Assembly: GCA_002383605.1 (NCBI GenBank) | Contig: DFYK01000008.1 | Location: forward strand, 3,863-14,241 | Source: Proteiniphilum sp. UBA4084 | Lineage (GTDB): Bacteria > Bacteroidota > Bacteroidia > Bacteroidales > Dysgonomonadaceae | DNA length: 10,379 nucleotides | Direction of reading: 5' to 3' | Shown here: positions 1 through 6,488 of the stretch, one piece after another | How the letters are laid out: every line of letters starts with the position of its first letter | Numbering within the stretch: the first letter of the stretch is position 1 | Made by a program: the position numbers and the translations under genes | The notes under the pieces: model-generated | What the model saw: only the letters and a program-made list of their open reading frames with translations | Databases searched by the model: none | What the model was told of the DNA's origin: nothing

Positions 1-365
1 TGCCCGCCGGAGATGTCGTTGATGATATTTGCGCCAAACTCTTCCACCGATTGTTTGGCAACATCGGCATAAAAGGTGTCGACCGACAGGATAGCCTGCG
101 GAAATTCATTGCGGATGAGCTTCAGGGCGGGCATTAATCTTGCCGCCTCTTCTTTCGCCGTGAGGAAAGGGGCAGCAGGAGTGGTCGACTGCGCCCCGAC
201 ATCAATCATACTGCCTCCTTCATCGATGATTTGCCGGCATCTCTCAATGATACCTCCCTCTGCCTGTCTCCTGCTTGCCGCGAAGAACGAATCGGGTGTA
301 ATATTGATAATGCCCATCACCTGCGGCACAGACAAATCAATCAACGTTCCTCGTATATTAATCAT
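1..365 (-). CDS. folP: Dihydropteroate synthase, N-terminal part (cut by window edge)
   Basis: Dihydropteroate synthase condenses a dihydropterin pyrophosphate with p-aminobenzoate in cytosolic folate synthesis. About 121 codons are visible, from ATG at 365 to the window edge; the C-terminal half lies outside. Visible family motifs are the first strand and signature ITPDSF (residues 22-27), DVGAQSTTP (54-62, matching the usual DIGG/AxSTRP pterin-side loop), SVDTF (93-97) and NDISGG (115-120). The TT at the end of the second motif, where many homologues have TR, is a mild variation. In-frame GTG codons lie 3 and 7 codons upstream, after a TGA, so a slightly longer protein is possible. It follows nadB on the same strand after a 162-nt gap filled with heptamer-like repeats. 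No Bacteroidetes-type promoter was seen directly upstream. Confidence 0.93.
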   Translation of the reverse strand, partial: MINIRGTLIDLSVPQVMGIINITPDSFFAASRRQAEGGIIERCRQIIDEGGSMIDVGAQSTTPAAPFLTAKEEAARLMPALKLIRNEFPQAILSVDTFYADVAKQSVEEFGANIINDISGG

Positions 366-430
366 TTTCTTCACGCTGAACTTCACATTCTTGTTTTTAA
401 ATATTCAATCTTCATTTACCTCCATACTAT

Positions 431-528
431 CGCTATAAGCAGACCGCTGGGTGCTAATTTTCCTTGCTAACCGCTGAAAATCCAAAGCTTCCACTAAAAA
501 AGCTGATAGCTGATAGCTGACCGCTAAT
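431..528 (+). repeat. Degenerate 7-bp tandem repeat array (locus A), consensus near AGCTGAY
   Basis: The 98 bases from 431 to 528 can be read as 14 heptamers largely in one register. The best conserved are AGCTGAT (501-507), AGCTGAT (508-514), AGCTGAC (515-521) and CGCTAAT (522-528). Earlier decayed units include CGCTATA (431), CGCTGGG (445), TGCTAAT (452), TGCTAAC (465, shifted by one) and CGCTGAA (472). The array fills most of the nadB-folP gap, and its last base is the last base of the nadB stop codon. The same unit returns at 7946-8065. No function is known to me. Confidence 0.75.
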
Positions 529-2108
529 TACAACACCGAATTGGGATCTTTCAACGGATAATCCACCGTGTAGTGCAGTCCCCTGCTTTCTTTGCGGGCC
601 ATTGCCTGCTTGATGACCATGTAACCCACCTTGATGATGTTTCGCAATTCACAGATATCGCGGGATACCACGGACCGGTGGAAGAAATCTTCGGTCTCCC
701 GGAAAAGGATGTTTAAACGGTCCATGGCGCGTTGCAGACGCAGATCAGAGCGCACGATGCCCACATAGGCCGACATCAATTGTCCCACCTCCTTGTAACT
801 CTGGGTGATCAGTACCATCTCCTCGGGCGAGGTGGTGCCCTCGGCATTCCAGGCGGGGATATCGTCCCTGAATGGATATTGCCGGAAAACAGGTAGCGAA
901 TGTTTGGCCGCAGCATCGGCAAACACCACCGCTTCAATGAGCGAGTTGGACGCCAGCCGGTTTGCTCCGTGAAGGCCGGTGCAGGCACATTCGCCATTGG
1001 CATAAAGGCGGCCAATACTCGTTTCCCCGTCAAGATTCACCTTGATGCCTCCGCACAGATAGTGAGCAGCGGGAGCCACAGGTATCATCTCCCGGGTAAT
1101 GTCTATTCCGTAGGAGAGGCACTTCTCGTAGATGCCCGGGAAATGAGTTTTGGTTTCTTCCGGTTTTTTGTGCGTCACATCCAGATAGACATGGTCTTCT
1201 CCCCGTTCTTTCATTTCTGTGTCAATGGCGCGGGCTACAATATCGCGCGGAGCAAGTGGGCCGCGCGCATCATACTTATGCATGAATTCCTTTCCGTCGC
1301 ATGTTTTCAGGACGCCACCATATCCACGCATCGCCTCGCTGATGAGAAACGACGGCCTTGCACCCGGATGATAGAGAGCCGTGGGATGAAACTGTACGAA
1401 CTCCATTCCTCTTATTTCTCCTTTTGCACGCGCCACCATGGCAATGCCGTCGCCCGTGGCAACCAGCGGATTGGTCGTTGTCTGATATACCGATCCAATG
1501 CCGCCCGTGGCCATCATGGTCACGCGGGAAAGGAACGTATCAATGTCATTGGTCTCCTGATCGAGGATGTAGGCACCGTAGCATTCAATGCCGGGTGTAT
1601 GGCGGGTCACCACCTGCCCCAGATGGTGCTGCGTGAGAATCTCAATGGCAAAATGATGATCATAGACATCGATATTCGGATGATTCCGAATGGTGTTGAT
1701 CAGGCTCACCTGAATCTCGGCGCCAGTACTGTCCTTGTGATGCAGGATCCGGAACTCGGAATGACCTCCTTCGCGATGAAGGTCGAAATTGCCTTTTTCA
1801 TCCTTATCGAAATCTACTCCCCAGTTGATCAGCTCTCTGATCTGGGCAGGCGCCTCCTTCACCACTTTTTCCACAACCTGCACATCACACAATCCGCCAC
1901 CTGCATCGAGCGTATCGGCAATATGTTTTTCAAAATTATCCCATGGATTTGTCACCGAGGCAATTCCGCCCTGCGCGTAATAGGTATTGGCATCTTCGAG
2001 TGGATTTTTCGCGATGATGGCTACTCTGCCCTGTTTTGCCACCTTCAGGGCATAGCTCATCCCGGCAATGCCGGAGCCAATCACCAGGAAGTCATATTTA
2101 CGAACCAT
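528..2108 (-). CDS. nadB: L-aspartate oxidase
   Basis: NadB is a cytosolic flavoenzyme that oxidises L-aspartate to iminoaspartate, the first step of de novo NAD synthesis. In anaerobes it can use fumarate as electron acceptor. The 526-residue protein matches the family length. It shows the FAD Rossmann motif GSGIAG (11-16), the YYAQGGIA segment (43-50), EGGHSEFRILHHKDSTG (113-129), FVQFHPTALYHP (238-248, with the active-site His near 241), the EAMRGYGG loop (258-265), and NGECACTGLHGANRLASNSL (371-390), whose Arg384 matches a substrate-binding Arg of the family. An upstream in-frame GTG at 2147 would add 13 residues, but it sits at the edge of a TACATTTG promoter box, so ATG at 2108 is the better start; the protein then begins MVRKYDFLVIGSG. 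No nadA or nadC is seen nearby; folP lies downstream. Confidence 0.96.
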   Translation of the reverse strand: MVRKYDFLVIGSGIAGMSYALKVAKQGRVAIIAKNPLEDANTYYAQGGIASVTNPWDNFEKHIADTLDAGGGLCDVQVVEKVVKEAPAQIRELINWGVDFDKDEKGNFDLHREGGHSEFRILHHKDSTGAEIQVSLINTIRNHPNIDVYDHHFAIEILTQHHLGQVVTRHTPGIECYGAYILDQETNDIDTFLSRVTMMATGGIGSVYQTTTNPLVATGDGIAMVARAKGEIRGMEFVQFHPTALYHPGARPSFLISEAMRGYGGVLKTCDGKEFMHKYDARGPLAPRDIVARAIDTEMKERGEDHVYLDVTHKKPEETKTHFPGIYEKCLSYGIDITREMIPVAPAAHYLCGGIKVNLDGETSIGRLYANGECACTGLHGANRLASNSLIEAVVFADAAAKHSLPVFRQYPFRDDIPAWNAEGTTSPEEMVLITQSYKEVGQLMSAYVGIVRSDLRLQRAMDRLNILFRETEDFFHRSVVSRDICELRNIIKVGYMVIKQAMARKESRGLHYTVDYPLKDPNSVL

Positions 2109-2136
2109 TTTCTCTCTGTTTTGGATTATTTCCGTG

Positions 2137-2144
2137 CAAATGTA
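2137..2144 (-). promoter_or_regulatory. nadB promoter, -7 box TACATTTG
   Basis: On the minus strand, TACATTTG matches the Bacteroidetes -7 consensus TAnnTTTG exactly and lies 28 nt before the nadB ATG at 2108. No clear TTTG is found 19-21 nt further upstream, so the -33 element is weak or absent. Confidence 0.55.
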
Positions 2145-2233
2145 CACAATTATTCAAGGTTTCCAGCAGGAACACTCCATTTTTCCCATCGCAGCATATC
2201 CGATGATAAACATTGTTAAAAAGCAGGGTTTTA

Positions 2234-2264
2234 TTTGCAAATATCCGGTATTTGTTTTCCTTTG
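2234..2264 (+). promoter_or_regulatory. Bacteroidetes-type promoter for the gene at 2305
   Basis: TTTG at 2234-2237, a 19-nt spacer, then TTCCTTTG at 2257-2264, one mismatch from TAnnTTTG. The implied transcription start, near 2270, gives a leader of about 35 nt before ATG 2305. The layout matches the consensus spacing of the Bacteroidetes housekeeping sigma factor. Confidence 0.5.
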
Positions 2265-2304
2265 TATATTCAAGCAAAGAGATTGTTAAACATCATTTTA
2301 TCAG

Positions 2305-3573
2305 ATGAAACACTTACTTATTCTATTCTTTATTTTCACGCTTTCTGTCCTGCAAAGCCTCCATGCCACAAACACGGAACAGCAGGCAGACTCAAGCTTC
2401 GTGCTCCGCGGCAGGGTGCTCGGGAGCGACACCCGTGAACCGCTGCCCAATGCCAGCATCACCGTACAAAAAGCGAATGTGTCGAGTGTCACCAACCAGG
2501 ATGGGTACTTTTCCATACGGGTCCCGGCTTCGACCAGAAACATGCAACTGATTATCCATTACCTGGGATACGAGAACAAGGAAATTCCTGTGATCACACT
2601 GATCGGTAATCCCAACAACCACATCACACTGTCACCCTCTCCCATAGAACTCAGCGAGCTGCTCGTCGTTTCGGGAGATGGGTCTAATCTCGTACGGGAG
2701 GCACTACAACGTATTCCGGAGAATTATCCGGCCGACCCGAATATGATGGTCGCCTTTTATCGCGAGTCGGTAAAGAAAGGATCAAACTATATCTCACTGG
2801 TCGAAGCCGTACTGGATGTATACAAAGCGTCGTACCGTTCTTACAGCAACGACCAGGCCCGGATCTATATTGGCCGGAAAGCCACCGACATCACTCCCCG
2901 GGATACGGTGTTGCTGAAATTTCAGGGAGGTATCAGCGATGCCTTGATGCTCGACATCGCCAAAAATCCGGAAATTGTCTTCGGCACGGATGCTGCCGAA
3001 TACAACTTCCACATCGACGGACTGATCAACATCAACAACAAACCGCATTACATCATATCTTTCCTGCCGCACCCCGGATTGGAAGATATCCTTTTCAGGG
3101 GAACAATCTATCTGGATGCCGCATCGCTTGCTTTTGCCCGCATGGAGTTCAACATGAATGTGGAAGATCGAAAAGATGCCTCCAGCATCTTTATCCGGCG
3201 TAAGCCTTCCAAAATGCGGGTGGATGTCAACCATGCACGATATGTGGTGAACTACATGGAGAACAATGGAAAATGGTTTTTCAATTACAGTGCTACCGAG
3301 GTCTCGTTCCGCGTGAGGTGGACCAATCGCTTTTTCGGCCTCTTTGCTACAAATTATGTCATAGGATCGGAGATTGCCGTTACCGACCGCTATAACGACA
3401 ATGTGGTAAAATTTCCACGCAATGAACGCATCCGTTCTACCGACGTAATTGCAGAGCGGGTGGAATACTTTCTCGACGCGGACTTCTGGGGTGAATACAA
3501 CGTGATTGAACCCGATCAGCAGATCAATGATGCAATTAAAAGGCTGAGCGATAAACTACGCAGAAGAAAATAA
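2305..3573 (+). CDS. Secreted protein with carboxypeptidase-like regulatory domain
   Basis: A 422-residue protein with an N-terminal signal peptide: Lys2, then a hydrophobic stretch over residues 4-18, with likely cleavage after LHA at 19-21. Residues about 32-122 form a CarboxypepD_reg-like beta-sandwich (GRVLGSDTREPLPNASITV, then TNQDGYFSIRVP and LIIHYLGYE). This domain is frequent at the N-terminus of Bacteroidetes cell-envelope proteins. The remaining 300 residues have no motif I can name; they look like the conserved envelope proteins annotated only as 'carboxypeptidase-like regulatory domain-containing'. There is no TonB plug or barrel, so it is not a SusC-type receptor. No lipobox Cys was seen, so it is probably periplasmic or outer-membrane associated. 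It has its own promoter and ends 12 nt before the -33 box of the rpsO promoter. The function is unknown. Confidence 0.85.
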   Translation: MKHLLILFFIFTLSVLQSLHATNTEQQADSSFVLRGRVLGSDTREPLPNASITVQKANVSSVTNQDGYFSIRVPASTRNMQLIIHYLGYENKEIPVITLIGNPNNHITLSPSPIELSELLVVSGDGSNLVREALQRIPENYPADPNMMVAFYRESVKKGSNYISLVEAVLDVYKASYRSYSNDQARIYIGRKATDITPRDTVLLKFQGGISDALMLDIAKNPEIVFGTDAAEYNFHIDGLININNKPHYIISFLPHPGLEDILFRGTIYLDAASLAFARMEFNMNVEDRKDASSIFIRRKPSKMRVDVNHARYVVNYMENNGKWFFNYSATEVSFRVRWTNRFFGLFATNYVIGSEIAVTDRYNDNVVKFPRNERIRSTDVIAERVEYFLDADFWGEYNVIEPDQQINDAIKRLSDKLRRRK

Positions 3574-3585
3574 AAGAAGAAACCA

Positions 3586-3616
3586 TTTGCTATTAAAAAA
3601 TTTAGGGCTATCTTTG
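3586..3616 (+). promoter_or_regulatory. rpsO promoter, full consensus
   Basis: TTTG (3586-3589), a spacer of exactly 19 nt, then TATCTTTG (3609-3616), which matches TTTG-N19-TAnnTTTG with no mismatch. The predicted start near 3623 leaves a leader of about 35 nt. The leader contains a 12-bp palindrome GTTTTTAAAAAC (3626-3637). A strong consensus fits a ribosomal-protein gene. Confidence 0.8.
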
Positions 3617-3657
3617 CAACCCAAAGTTTTTAAAAACGTAATATTTTACAAACAAGT

Positions 3658-3927
3658 ATGTATTTAGATTCTGTCAAAAAGAAAGAAATCTTTGCAAAAC
3701 ACGGGAAGTCTAACACTGATACTGGCTCACCTGAAGCCCAGATAGCATTGTTTTCCTACCGTATTTCGCATTTGACTCAGCATCTGAAGTCAAACAAAAA
3801 AGATTATAACACGGAAAGAGCATTGAGAATTTTAGTAGGTAAACGTCGCCGTTTACTCGACTACCTGATTGAGATTGATATTGAACGCTATCGCGCCATT
3901 ATCAAAGAATTGGGTATCAGAAAATAA
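3658..3927 (+). CDS. rpsO: 30S ribosomal protein S15
   Basis: S15 binds the central domain of 16S rRNA early in 30S assembly and contributes to an inter-subunit bridge. At 89 residues it has the standard bacterial length. Family hallmarks are visible: the DTGSPEAQIA segment (21-30), the RISHLTQHLKSNKKDY block (35-50) that contacts rRNA, and the C-terminal LVGKRRRLLDYL (59-70). The protein starts MYLDSVKKKEIF, usual for Bacteroidetes S15. It is a single-gene unit here, with a full-consensus promoter upstream and a long hairpin terminator about 70 nt past the stop; the frequent partner pnp is not in the window. No Shine-Dalgarno is visible; the leader is A/T-rich. Confidence 0.99.
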   Translation: MYLDSVKKKEIFAKHGKSNTDTGSPEAQIALFSYRISHLTQHLKSNKKDYNTERALRILVGKRRRLLDYLIEIDIERYRAIIKELGIRK

Positions 3928-3997
3928 TTTTCTCAAAGGAGATCATGGTAACGCAATGGCAGTGAGAACCTGTCGAAGTTATTGCAGAACCATTTAT

Positions 3998-4050
3998 TTA
4001 ACAAGAAATCGAGGACAAAATCAGTGGTTTTGTTCTCGATTTTTTGTTAA
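3998..4050 (+). terminator. Long intrinsic terminator after rpsO
   Basis: Bases 3998-4020 pair with 4028-4050 over 23 positions with only two G-U wobbles, around a 7-nt loop TCAGTGG. The core GC-containing stem is ATCGAGGACAAAA (4008-4020), and a run of six T follows that core at 4040-4045. The flanking A/T part could let it work in both directions. It lies about 70 nt beyond the rpsO stop. Confidence 0.85.
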
Positions 4051-4123
4051 GCCTGTCTATTTATCGCCGCATGTGCAAAATAAAAGAGGCGGTTGCAAGA
4101 CGTAAAAGAACAGGGTGTAAAAT

Positions 4124-4162
4124 AAAAACATATTTAAAAACTATGTTTTATAATATGTTTTT
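4124..4162. repeat. Inverted repeat AAAAACATATT / AATATGTTTTT
   Basis: Perfect 11-bp arms at 4124-4134 and 4152-4162, separated by 17 nt, end 4 bases before the -33 box at 4167. On RNA it would be a weak A/U stem followed by Ts; on DNA it could be an operator for the following promoter. Chance is possible in such A/T-rich sequence. Confidence 0.4.
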
Positions 4163-4166
4163 TTAT

Positions 4167-4197
4167 TTTGCCCATTCGAAAATGTCGATTACCTTTG
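4167..4197 (+). promoter_or_regulatory. Full-consensus promoter with no gene behind it
   Basis: TTTG (4167-4170), exactly 19 nt, then TACCTTTG (4190-4197), with no mismatch to TTTG-N19-TAnnTTTG. It points into a gene-free stretch that ends in a terminator at 4256-4292. Its quality equals that of the rpsO promoter. Confidence 0.75.
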
Positions 4198-4203
4198 TAA
4201 CGA

Positions 4204-4292
4204 TAACCTAAAACAATCTTTTTTACCTTAATGCTGATATCACGTTAACCAATACAAAAGAGGACTTCTCGACCGAGGTGTCCTCTTTTTTT
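4204..4292 (+). ncRNA. Candidate small RNA, about 90 nt
   Basis: A perfect promoter should start transcription near 4204, and a GC-rich hairpin with a T-tract should end it near 4292. No ORF longer than 5 codons from ATG was seen between them. The 5' part is A/U-rich and apparently unpaired; the 3' part is the terminator hairpin, a layout typical of a regulatory small RNA. The next gene, trxB, is convergent, so this is not a leader of a downstream gene. I do not recognise it as a known RNA family. It could also be a leaderless micro-ORF (MLISR at 4231). Confidence 0.5.
4256..4292 (+). terminator. Intrinsic terminator, possibly bidirectional
   Basis: AAAAGAGGAC (4256-4265) pairs with GTCCTCTTTT (4280-4289). 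The inner bases continue the stem with one mismatch and a G-U pair to a tight turn around 4271-4275. The plus-strand T-tract runs 4286-4292 (seven T). In the minus direction the stem is followed by TTTT, so it may also terminate trxB, whose stop is 36 nt away. Confidence 0.8.
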
Positions 4293-4327
4293 GTGTTTTT
4301 TATAAAGATATGTATCTGTTCTCAGAT

Positions 4328-5251
4328 TTACTTCGACCGGATATATTCGGTGGCACTGAGGGCAGCGATGGTACCGTCGCTCACGGCAGTAGTCACCTGA
4401 CGATATCGCTTCGCCACACAGTCGCCTGCTGCAAAAACACCAGGCAGATTTGTTTTCATCGCTTCATCCACCACAATTTCGCTCCTGTCATTCATCGTCA
4501 CCATTCCTTTAAATGTAGCCGTATTGGGTATATAGCCGATAAAGACAAAAACGCCGTCGGTCTCAAGATATGTATGCTCACCCGTCTTCAACTGTTCAAT
4601 CTGTACCTTTTGCAAGGTACCATTTCCCTCGTAGGCACGCAGCTCCGACTCCATCACAAAGCTAATCTTTGGATTGCGTTCCGCCTCTTCCACTGCATGC
4701 GCGAACGCCTGGAAATGATCGAACTGATGTACGATGGTGACTTGTGATGCGAAATGAGTCAGCGTCACCGCCTCTTCCAGGGCGGAATTTCCGCCACCCA
4801 CCACAATCAGTCGTTTATCCCGGAAGAAATCGGCATCACAGGTAGCGCAATAGGAAATACCTCTCCCCTCAAACTCTTTCTCACCTGGGATATTGAGTGA
4901 ACGGGGTTTTCCTCCGGGTGTAAGGATAACGGCTTTGGCACGGAATACCCTTCCGTCCTCCAGTTCCACTTCCTTGATCTCTTCAGTCAAACGGTAATCC
5001 ACAATTTTGACATTCGCCTTGAGTGTACAACCAAAACTTTTTGCCTGCCGCTTCATGATATCGGCGAGCTCGTATCCCTTGATCATCTCCACCCCGGGAT
5101 AGTTGGCAATCTCATTGGTCAGCACCATCTGCCCGCCAGTCACCCCTTCACTCAGGATCAGCGTGTCGAGCTTTCCGCGGGATGTATAAATCCCGGCGGA
5201 AAGTCCGGCAGCACCGGCACCCAGGATCATTACATCGTATATCTTTTCCAT
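4328..5251 (-). CDS. trxB: Thioredoxin-disulfide reductase-like flavoprotein (atypical NADPH site)
   Basis: A 307-residue cytosolic flavoprotein of the TrxB fold, which normally passes electrons from NADPH through FAD and a CxxC pair to thioredoxin. Visible are the FAD motif GAGAAG (11-16), TGGQM (38-42), the redox pair CATC (135-138), a second nucleotide motif GGGNSA (152-157) and the C-terminal FAD motif GVFAAGDC (271-278). The usual HRRxxxR that grips the NADPH 2'-phosphate is replaced by HQFDHFQ (175-181), and GGGDS has become GGGNS. NADPH may therefore not be the donor. The gene starts 5 nt after the stop of the thioredoxin-like gene and almost certainly shares its transcript. Alternatives: a reductase dedicated to that partner, or one using another donor. 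Confidence 0.9.
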   Translation of the reverse strand: MEKIYDVMILGAGAAGLSAGIYTSRGKLDTLILSEGVTGGQMVLTNEIANYPGVEMIKGYELADIMKRQAKSFGCTLKANVKIVDYRLTEEIKEVELEDGRVFRAKAVILTPGGKPRSLNIPGEKEFEGRGISYCATCDADFFRDKRLIVVGGGNSALEEAVTLTHFASQVTIVHQFDHFQAFAHAVEEAERNPKISFVMESELRAYEGNGTLQKVQIEQLKTGEHTYLETDGVFVFIGYIPNTATFKGMVTMNDRSEIVVDEAMKTNLPGVFAAGDCVAKRYRQVTTAVSDGTIAALSATEYIRSK

Positions 5252-5256
5252 TTTAC

Positions 5257-5604
5257 CTAAGAGAGATACTGATTGAGATTCTCCTTTACCTGCGGCATAC
5301 TCTGAATGCTGGTCGTCGCTTTGGCCACCTTACCGTCCTTATAGTACATGGTAAACGGCAATCCCATAAACCCGCGACACTCGGGTGCACTCCGGATCAC
5401 ATTCGATTCGGGACTGTCGAATGCCATGGAATAAAATTTCACGTTGTCGTACTCCTCCTCCAGTTCTTCCATAATCTCATACACCGGGATACACATGGGC
5501 CCCATACGTCCACAGCACACCATCACATTTTCGTTCTCGTTGATAATCTTCTGCAATTCGGCAGCCGTTTCAATTTCCTGAATATTGGTTCTTAAGTACT
5601 TCAT
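5257..5604 (-). CDS. Thioredoxin-like protein with GPMC in place of CGPC
   Basis: A 115-residue thioredoxin-fold protein, the right length for the family. The fold is indicated by an NVMVCCGR strand (26-33), a long acidic helix EIMEELEEEY (43-52), the strand NVKFYSMAFD (54-63), the cis-proline segment GFMGLPFTMYYKDG (78-91, Pro83) and a C-terminal helix. The active site reads CCGRMGPMCIP (30-40): aligned on the helix, Cys38 matches the resolving Cys, but Gly35 replaces the nucleophile. Cys30, Cys31 and Cys76 are other possible redox partners. Co-transcription with the TrxB-like gene 5 nt downstream argues that the two form a dedicated pair. The A-rich leader before ATG 5604 has no Shine-Dalgarno. 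Confidence 0.8.
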   Translation of the reverse strand: MKYLRTNIQEIETAAELQKIINENENVMVCCGRMGPMCIPVYEIMEELEEEYDNVKFYSMAFDSPESNVIRSAPECRGFMGLPFTMYYKDGKVAKATTSIQSMPQVKENLNQYLS

Positions 5605-5636
5605 TTTTTATTGTTGTTTAAAATTATTACTGGTTG

Positions 5637-5644
5637 CAAAGGTA
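5637..5644 (-). promoter_or_regulatory. -7 box of the thioredoxin-like/trxB operon promoter
   Basis: TACCTTTG on the minus strand matches TAnnTTTG exactly, 32 nt before ATG 5604. No TTTG lies 19-22 nt upstream, so the promoter may need an activator. Confidence 0.55.
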
Positions 5645-5708
5645 GAACATAACAGCATTGCTCATGAAAAAACAGGACTGACAGATTCCATGGAACGGGA
5701 TGAAATGT

Positions 5709-5736
5709 ATCAGTTATCTGACTGATGTAAATCAGT
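5709..5736. promoter_or_regulatory. FNR-like operator upstream of Crp/Fnr regulator 1
   Basis: ACTGATGTAAATCAGT (5721-5736) is a perfect palindrome with a 4-nt spacer, resembling FNR sites (TTGAT-N4-ATCAA). A third half-site ATCAGT lies at 5709-5714. The palindrome centre is about 37 bases before the expected transcription start of the regulator 1 gene, where its promoter lacks a -33 TTTG. This suggests activation or autoregulation by regulator 1 itself. Confidence 0.6.
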
Positions 5737-5751
5737 TTCCCGAAAAGGTCG

Positions 5752-5759
5752 TATCTTTG
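5752..5759 (+). promoter_or_regulatory. -7 box of Crp/Fnr regulator 1
   Basis: TATCTTTG matches TAnnTTTG exactly. The position of a -33 box is taken by the palindrome at 5721-5736. The implied leader is about 25 nt and contains AAGGAGG (5774-5780), 10 nt before ATG 5791, an unusually strong Shine-Dalgarno for this phylum. Confidence 0.6.
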
Positions 5760-5790
5760 TCGACAAAGGCAATAAGGAGGACGATAATAG

Positions 5791-6471
5791 ATGAATAAAG
5801 AAATGGACAATTGTGAAAAGATGGTGGCCTGCTTCCGTGACCTGAAGCCGGAGGAGCTGGAGCTAATCAGCAACGGCAAGACGGAGCTGACCTACCTGTC
5901 CGGAGAGAACCTCTTTAAACAGGGTGCTTTCTCTACGCATGTGCTGCTGGTAATGGACGGATTGGTAAAAGTGTACCTGCAGACTGGCAGAGACAAACAA
6001 CTCAACCTGCAACTGGCAAAAGCGGGAGATTTTTTGGCCTTCTCCTCCCTCTTTGGAGAGACAGTGCACGCCACCTCAGCCGTCGCGCTTACCGACACGC
6101 AGGTATGCATGATCGACAAGGAGAAGATGCGGACATTGCTGCTCGGCAATGCAGAATTTGCGATGCGCATCACGTCACGCAACTACCGAAATGAGCGGCA
6201 GCTGATCACCGTAATTGGGAATATGACCTACAAGCAGATGCGCGGGAAGCTCGCCTCGGCACTCCTCTATCTCAGTAGCGATGATTTCCTGGGACAGGAT
6301 ATCTTTGTCCACCTGTCACGTCAGGACCTGGCCAACTTCGCCTCGGTGGCCACGGAGAGCGCCATCAAGCTATTGAAAGAGTTTGAACGCGACGGCGTAA
6401 TCGCGCTCGAAGGAAAAGAGATTCATATTCTCAACAGGACTGAACTGGAAAAAATTGAGCGACTGGGATAA
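5791..6471 (+). CDS. Crp/Fnr family transcriptional regulator 1
   Basis: A 226-residue regulator with an N-terminal cyclic-nucleotide-binding-type beta-barrel (about 20-130; GENLFKQGAFSTHVLLVMDGLVKVY at 38-62), a dimer helix (about 122-140) and a C-terminal winged helix (about 145-225). The recognition helix region reads SVATESAIKLLKEF (185-198), giving ExxIK where FNR has ExxSR. The cAMP-binding residues of Crp are not evident. Cys8 and Cys14 lie at the N-terminus, too few for a full FNR cluster. The start at 5791 is supported by AAGGAGG 10 nt upstream. It diverges from the thioredoxin-like/trxB operon with a palindromic FNR-like site between them, so it may control itself and that operon. 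The effector is unknown. Confidence 0.92.
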   Translation: MNKEMDNCEKMVACFRDLKPEELELISNGKTELTYLSGENLFKQGAFSTHVLLVMDGLVKVYLQTGRDKQLNLQLAKAGDFLAFSSLFGETVHATSAVALTDTQVCMIDKEKMRTLLLGNAEFAMRITSRNYRNERQLITVIGNMTYKQMRGKLASALLYLSSDDFLGQDIFVHLSRQDLANFASVATESAIKLLKEFERDGVIALEGKEIHILNRTELEKIERLG

Positions 6472-6488
6472 GTCTCATCAAATCCGCA

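Larger units (their letters stand above)
3928..4327. other. 400-nt gene-free interval between rpsO and trxB
   Basis: No convincing coding region was found. The interval holds, in order, the rpsO terminator (3998-4050), an A/T-rich inverted repeat (4124-4134 with 4152-4162), a perfect plus-strand promoter (4167-4197) and a second terminator (4256-4292). A five-codon ATG reading at 4231 is too short to support as a gene. The short transcription unit inside is listed separately. Confidence 0.7.

Noticed and set aside
900..2219. Long 439-residue open frame on the plus strand opposite nadB
   Set aside because: It is the complementary-frame shadow of nadB; the protein has no recognisable motif while nadB shows every family signature.
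2794..3234. 146-residue minus-strand frame inside the carboxypeptidase-regulatory-domain gene
   Set aside because: It lies wholly within a well-supported plus-strand gene and has no family features or start context.
3869..4105. 78-residue plus frame running off the end of rpsO
   Set aside because: It begins inside rpsO and reads through the terminator hairpin; no plausible start or similarity.
5686..5695. TTCCATGGAA palindrome between the thioredoxin-like operon and regulator 1
   Set aside because: A lone 10-bp palindrome with no second copy and no fixed relation to either promoter; chance is likely.
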